From Cryptomeria japonica (Eukaryota; Streptophyta; Pinopsida; Cupressales; Cupressaceae), in assembly GCF_030272615.1 (NCBI RefSeq), contig NC_081415.1:627007740-627071739 (forward strand): 64,000 nucleotides of DNA. The letters run 5' to 3'. The position numbers and the translations under genes were made by a program. Position 1 is the stretch's first letter; each line of letters begins with the position of its first letter. This document shows, in pieces, positions 60,433 through 64,000 of this stretch. The notes beneath the pieces are model-generated. The model had not been told where the DNA came from. It did no database searches and worked only from the letters and a program-made list of their open reading frames with translations.

Positions 60433-61596
60433 ATGCTCATTTTTGACCTCTCAATATATACATACAGAGGGAGTAATTGATAAGTTGATCAGTAGATGGG
60501 AGTAGACAAAATTTTTTGAAGAAGTGTGAGTTTTGGATTTCATATGTTGTTGATCCTTCTGAAGATATAGCTGCATGTTTTATTAGTAACTACAAGAGCT
60601 ATAAAAGGAGTAAAGGATGAACACATAGTTGCCACACATGCAATTTTTGACAACTTTTTGAAGATATTTTTTGTCCCCATCAAAGCTGAAAATTCAACCA
60701 CTATGCAACATCAACTTCAGTTTTTGGGTAAATTTTGCATGGCTATAATGGCCAATTTCGGGAACGTATGTTTCATAATGATAGTTAATTAGTAGTTTCA
60801 CTGGAGTTCAAGGCAGAGACTTGCATGTCAACTGTGACTCCTTTCTTTTGTAGCATTTCATTTAGATAGCTTTAATTCCTAGAATTTAGGACATGAAACT
60901 CTATAAATTAGAGATTTTGATTCATTGTAAGGTTCCACAAATTGATAATTTAAGGTCCATTTTAGAGACTCCATTAGAGATTTTATTCAGATTTTTATAA
61001 GTTTAGAATATTTTGTGATACTCTTTGAATTTTAATACAAAAGCAACTTATGGAGTCCCTAATCTACTTGTGTGTTCTGTATGGTTGTGTTCTTCATGAT
61101 CTGGTAACTTCTATCATTTGAATCAACAACTAGTTCTTTTGGATGTTTTATTATTTTATGAATCATATTGCGCATGTATATGGTATATGAGGATTAAATT
61201 GATAGGGCAATTATTGGTTGGGTGATATTCATTTCCATTGGTGTGTAGAGTTGTCTGACTTTATATACTTTCTGGGGCCCGTTATTTGAATATTGATTTT
61301 GTGATATTGATAATATTTGGATTATGAAATTCTAACCTTGTGGATCATTCAATTGTTATTGTATCGATTTCATTCTTATTTCCTTGTTCCCCTAATCTAT
61401 ATTTTGCCATTTATTTTGAGAGAACCTAAATCAAAAAATACAAGAAAGAAAAGTAGGTAATTTGAAGTTGTTTCAACCAGCAAGCCCCTTGACAGGTACA
61501 ATCGTATCAACCATTGAGTTGCCCATCACTGTCGAGACCTGACTATAGAGACCTTGGAGTAGTTAGTTTCCCAAAACTTACTGCTTTTCAGGAGAG
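60433..61596 (+). other. region between gene copy D and gag
   Basis: No gene was recognised. ctctataaattagagat near 60,900 and the text around 61,000-61,080 recall the flank of copy C (ctataccgag...aaattagagtc near 38,215-38,241), so the two copies share 3' flank. An untranslated leader or a degraded LTR would fit. Confidence 0.35.
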
Positions 61597-63950
61597 GTGG
61601 TGAGTGTTCATACAAACTACCTGATTGTTGGTGAGTGTGTCAAAACACCCATAAAAAATTACCAGATATTGTCTTATTTGGTATCCCAAGGTTATTTAGG
61701 TAGTGACTCTGAAGTCTCTACACCAGTACGTGTATTTTTGAATATTTCTAACAAGTCCTTGAAATATTTTATCACCATGAGCAAAGCTAAAAACACCAGA
61801 GGCTATATGAAGTTACATCTGGAAGAGAGATTGGAAGGAGAGCTTCTTGGAGCTCCGTAGAGGAGTGGGACAAGAAGAAATGCGGAAAAAAGAACCGCTC
61901 CCTCATCATGGAAGCCAAAGAATAAGAATACAAGTAAGTCATATTTGTATCCTATTCCTGAAGTTCATACAACATCTTCTAAGAGTTCTGAGTCAGATGG
62001 TTTAGGACTCTTTGATTCCTTATTTAATACACATGTTCAAGAAGAAGTGCAACAATAGAATAAGGAAGTTACCTAGGTCCAATATTCAGAAAAGAGAAGA
62101 GGTTGGAGTAGAAGTAGAAGTCATCAAAGAGATACTATCATTGGTGTATCTCCTCCTCTTGGCCTCACAATAGAATTTCCTTATAGTTATGAGTCAATTC
62201 AAGAACAAGGAGATGCTAACCTAATAGATTTAGGTGATACTTCTGGATCTGAAATAAATTTGCCAAATCATGAAGAGGTTTCCAGAGATATAGACATGTT
62301 AAGAAAGGAACTCCAAGAACAAGTGGAACTCAGAAAGAAAAGCGTAAAAGAGAAACAATCTGAGTCATTAGTTCAATGATCAAAAGAGATAGTCTAATGA
62401 GACAATTAGTTACACTTAAGGCTTTAAATCAAAAGAAAGTAAAGCCTAATATTGATGGTCCTATTGTAAGAGAAACCCTAGACAAGAGAGTTGAACAAAC
62501 TGTTAAAGAAAAGCCTAAAAGCCTTGTTGATATTCAAAAATTAGTAGATCAAGTTGATCCTAAGAAGAATGTTCAACTCTCTAATTCTAATCAAGACAAA
62601 GGAAAGAAAAAGGTGTCTGGTATTAAGATAAATGACCAGCAATCTACAAATAATCTGGATCAAAATCAAGGATTGTCCTAAGTTGATATAGAACTAGAAA
62701 AGGAAAGAACAAAAAATGAAACTCTTGCAAAAGAGTTAGAGAAGATAGAAATGGAAGTTGCTATAGAAGAAAAGGAAAGGAAAATTAATTTCCTTAAGAT
62801 ATCAATGTTGAATAGTGCTTCTTTTAATGTTGGTCCATCTAATGTTCCAACTATCTCTAGTTCAATCCCCACAACACAACAAAATGTTACTATAAATACT
62901 CCCACCCAAAATGTTCAAAATACCCAAACTACCAGAGTTGGAATCACTGGGCAGGGAGGTCAAGTAGCCACTCAAAGCACAAGTCAGTCCCAAGCTTCTA
63001 AGGTACCTGTTGGAATTACAACATGAACTAATACTAGGATTGGTACTAGAACTAATGTTGGTGGACAAGCTGCTAGTGGACAATTTTAAAGGAGGCCTAT
63101 CCATTTGGAAAGGTATAGACAACTACGTTTTGATGCAATTCTAGGTTGTCCTAACATAGTCCCAAATGAGTTGAGGGACAAGATCAACAAATTTGCAGGG
63201 AATAATGTTATCATGGGAGAAGAACATCTAAGAGCCTTTACTGATAAATTAAATGATTATGAAGTAGACCATGAGGATGTTGTCATGAAACTGGTTGTAC
63301 AATCTCTGACTAAGGATGCTAGGGATTAGAACAAAGGGTTATCTACTGCAAGCATCATCTCTTGGGAAGAATTTGAAAGATCCTTGAAAGAATAATATGG
63401 TGACAAAATAAATGCTAGTTTTATATTGAATGAATTCAACAATATAAAGAAGTTACCAAATGAGGCTATAACTTATTTTAACATCGGGTTTCGAAAGGCT
63501 ATGCACAAATTATTTCAGGTTCTAAGATTAGATGACAATGTTTATCTAACAACTTATGTAAATGCATTTGATTCAAAAATGATATATCTCCTTAGAGATA
63601 AAGATCCTCATAATTTGAGAGATGCATTTAGGATGGCTATAAACAATGAAATCAATAGAAGAGCTTCTGGTAAGCTTGGAAGAAGAGAGGATCGTAGGTT
63701 CTCTAAAAATGTAAAAGATAAAGTGGAGAAACCTTTAGGGTCAAAGTCTAAAGAAGAAGATAAATGGGACACGATGTTTAGTACCTTGAAGGATCTAAAG
63801 TTAACTATTGCAAAGAATGACAAAGATACTACACCAGAGAAGCAACAGTTTAATAAATTTAACATACCCCTAAGACTACAAGATTACCCATACAAAAAGA
63901 ATTGGAAGGATGGTAAGCCAGTTCAGTGACAACAAAAGAACAAACAGGAG
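61597..63950 (+). pseudogene. gag of a Ty3/gypsy-type retrotransposon, decayed, continues to window edge
   Basis: An N-terminal part (61,597-62,378 in one frame) is Glu/Lys/Gln-rich with a coiled coil (IDMLRKELQEQVELRKKS). After a frame change a second frame runs from 62,376 to 63,929 with in-frame stops at 62,679, 63,024, 63,087, 63,327, 63,393 and 63,927. It has a Gln/Thr/Ser-rich linker (62,830-63,060) and then a retrotransposon gag domain: FTDKLNDYEVDHEDVVMKLV, later ISWEEFERSLKE and FNNIKKLPNEAITYFNIGFR, ending with a basic region (GRREDRRFSKNVKDKVEKP). No zinc knuckle or protease appears before the window ends. Gag assembles the retrotransposon particle; this copy is inactive. Confidence 0.75.
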
Positions 63951-64000
63951 CAGCAGAATCCTGATCCATTGCAAAAACACAGTAAATGTAGTTGAAGATA

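Overview
The window looks like repeat-rich nuclear DNA of a land plant, most likely a gymnosperm. I see no intact host gene, no bacterial-type operon, no rRNA gene and no convincing tRNA gene. Instead there is a stack of retroelements, solo LTRs and decayed repeat-borne genes at AT-rich composition. The plant assignment rests on an L1-type LINE with a DUF4283-like/zinc-knuckle ORF1, a Copia pol relic, a Ty3/gypsy-type gag, an initiator-Met-type primer-binding site and a plant mobile domain (PMD) gene. The gymnosperm guess rests only on the style of nesting.

Layout. 1-3.8 kb: 5' part of a decayed LINE on the minus strand, cut by the window edge. 5.7-17.9 kb: a very large inverted repeat centred near 10.03 kb. 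Each arm carries a decayed copy of one unrecognised gene family. The right arm is interrupted by an LTR-like insertion (about 12.06-13.73 kb) and by a 2-kb LTR retrotransposon whose internal part is only 361 bp (15,579-17,576). 18-26 kb: degenerate tandem arrays, a Copia pol relic, a solo LTR with perfect target-site duplication (TSD) and a Copia-like LTR. 26.4-33.1 kb: the 3' part of a minus-strand LTR element (LTR, polypurine tract, tandem arrays, ORF remnants), itself hit by a solo LTR. 33.1-38.2 kb: a third copy of the unrecognised gene family. 38.2-52.0 kb: a solo LTR (TSD gtagg) split by a nearly 13-kb LTR element (TSD ctttg). That inner element has two well-preserved LTRs, a primer-binding site and a polypurine tract but no visible gag-pol. 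It carries a Gln/Pro/Asp-rich sense reading frame and an antisense PMD gene. 52.0-55.7 kb: flank, a minus-strand solo LTR (TSD gatat), then an array of about a dozen short hairpins around a TATA box. 55.7-60.4 kb: a fourth copy of the gene family, split by a solo LTR (TSD tggtg). 61.6-64 kb: a decayed gag, cut by the window edge.

How the parts relate. The 13-kb element and the minus-strand element at 26-33 kb are relatives, sharing the polypurine tract, the TGTAGA LTR start, the ORF remnant and the repeat organisation before the 3' LTR. The solo LTRs at 28.2, 52.9 and 57.7 kb are members of one Copia-like LTR group. The four copies of the unrecognised family share ordered sequence blocks and are the best candidate for something not yet described, together with the hairpin array and the antisense PMD gene. 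Every coding region of any length here is broken by stops or frameshifts. All similarities are by eye; no alignment or database search was run.
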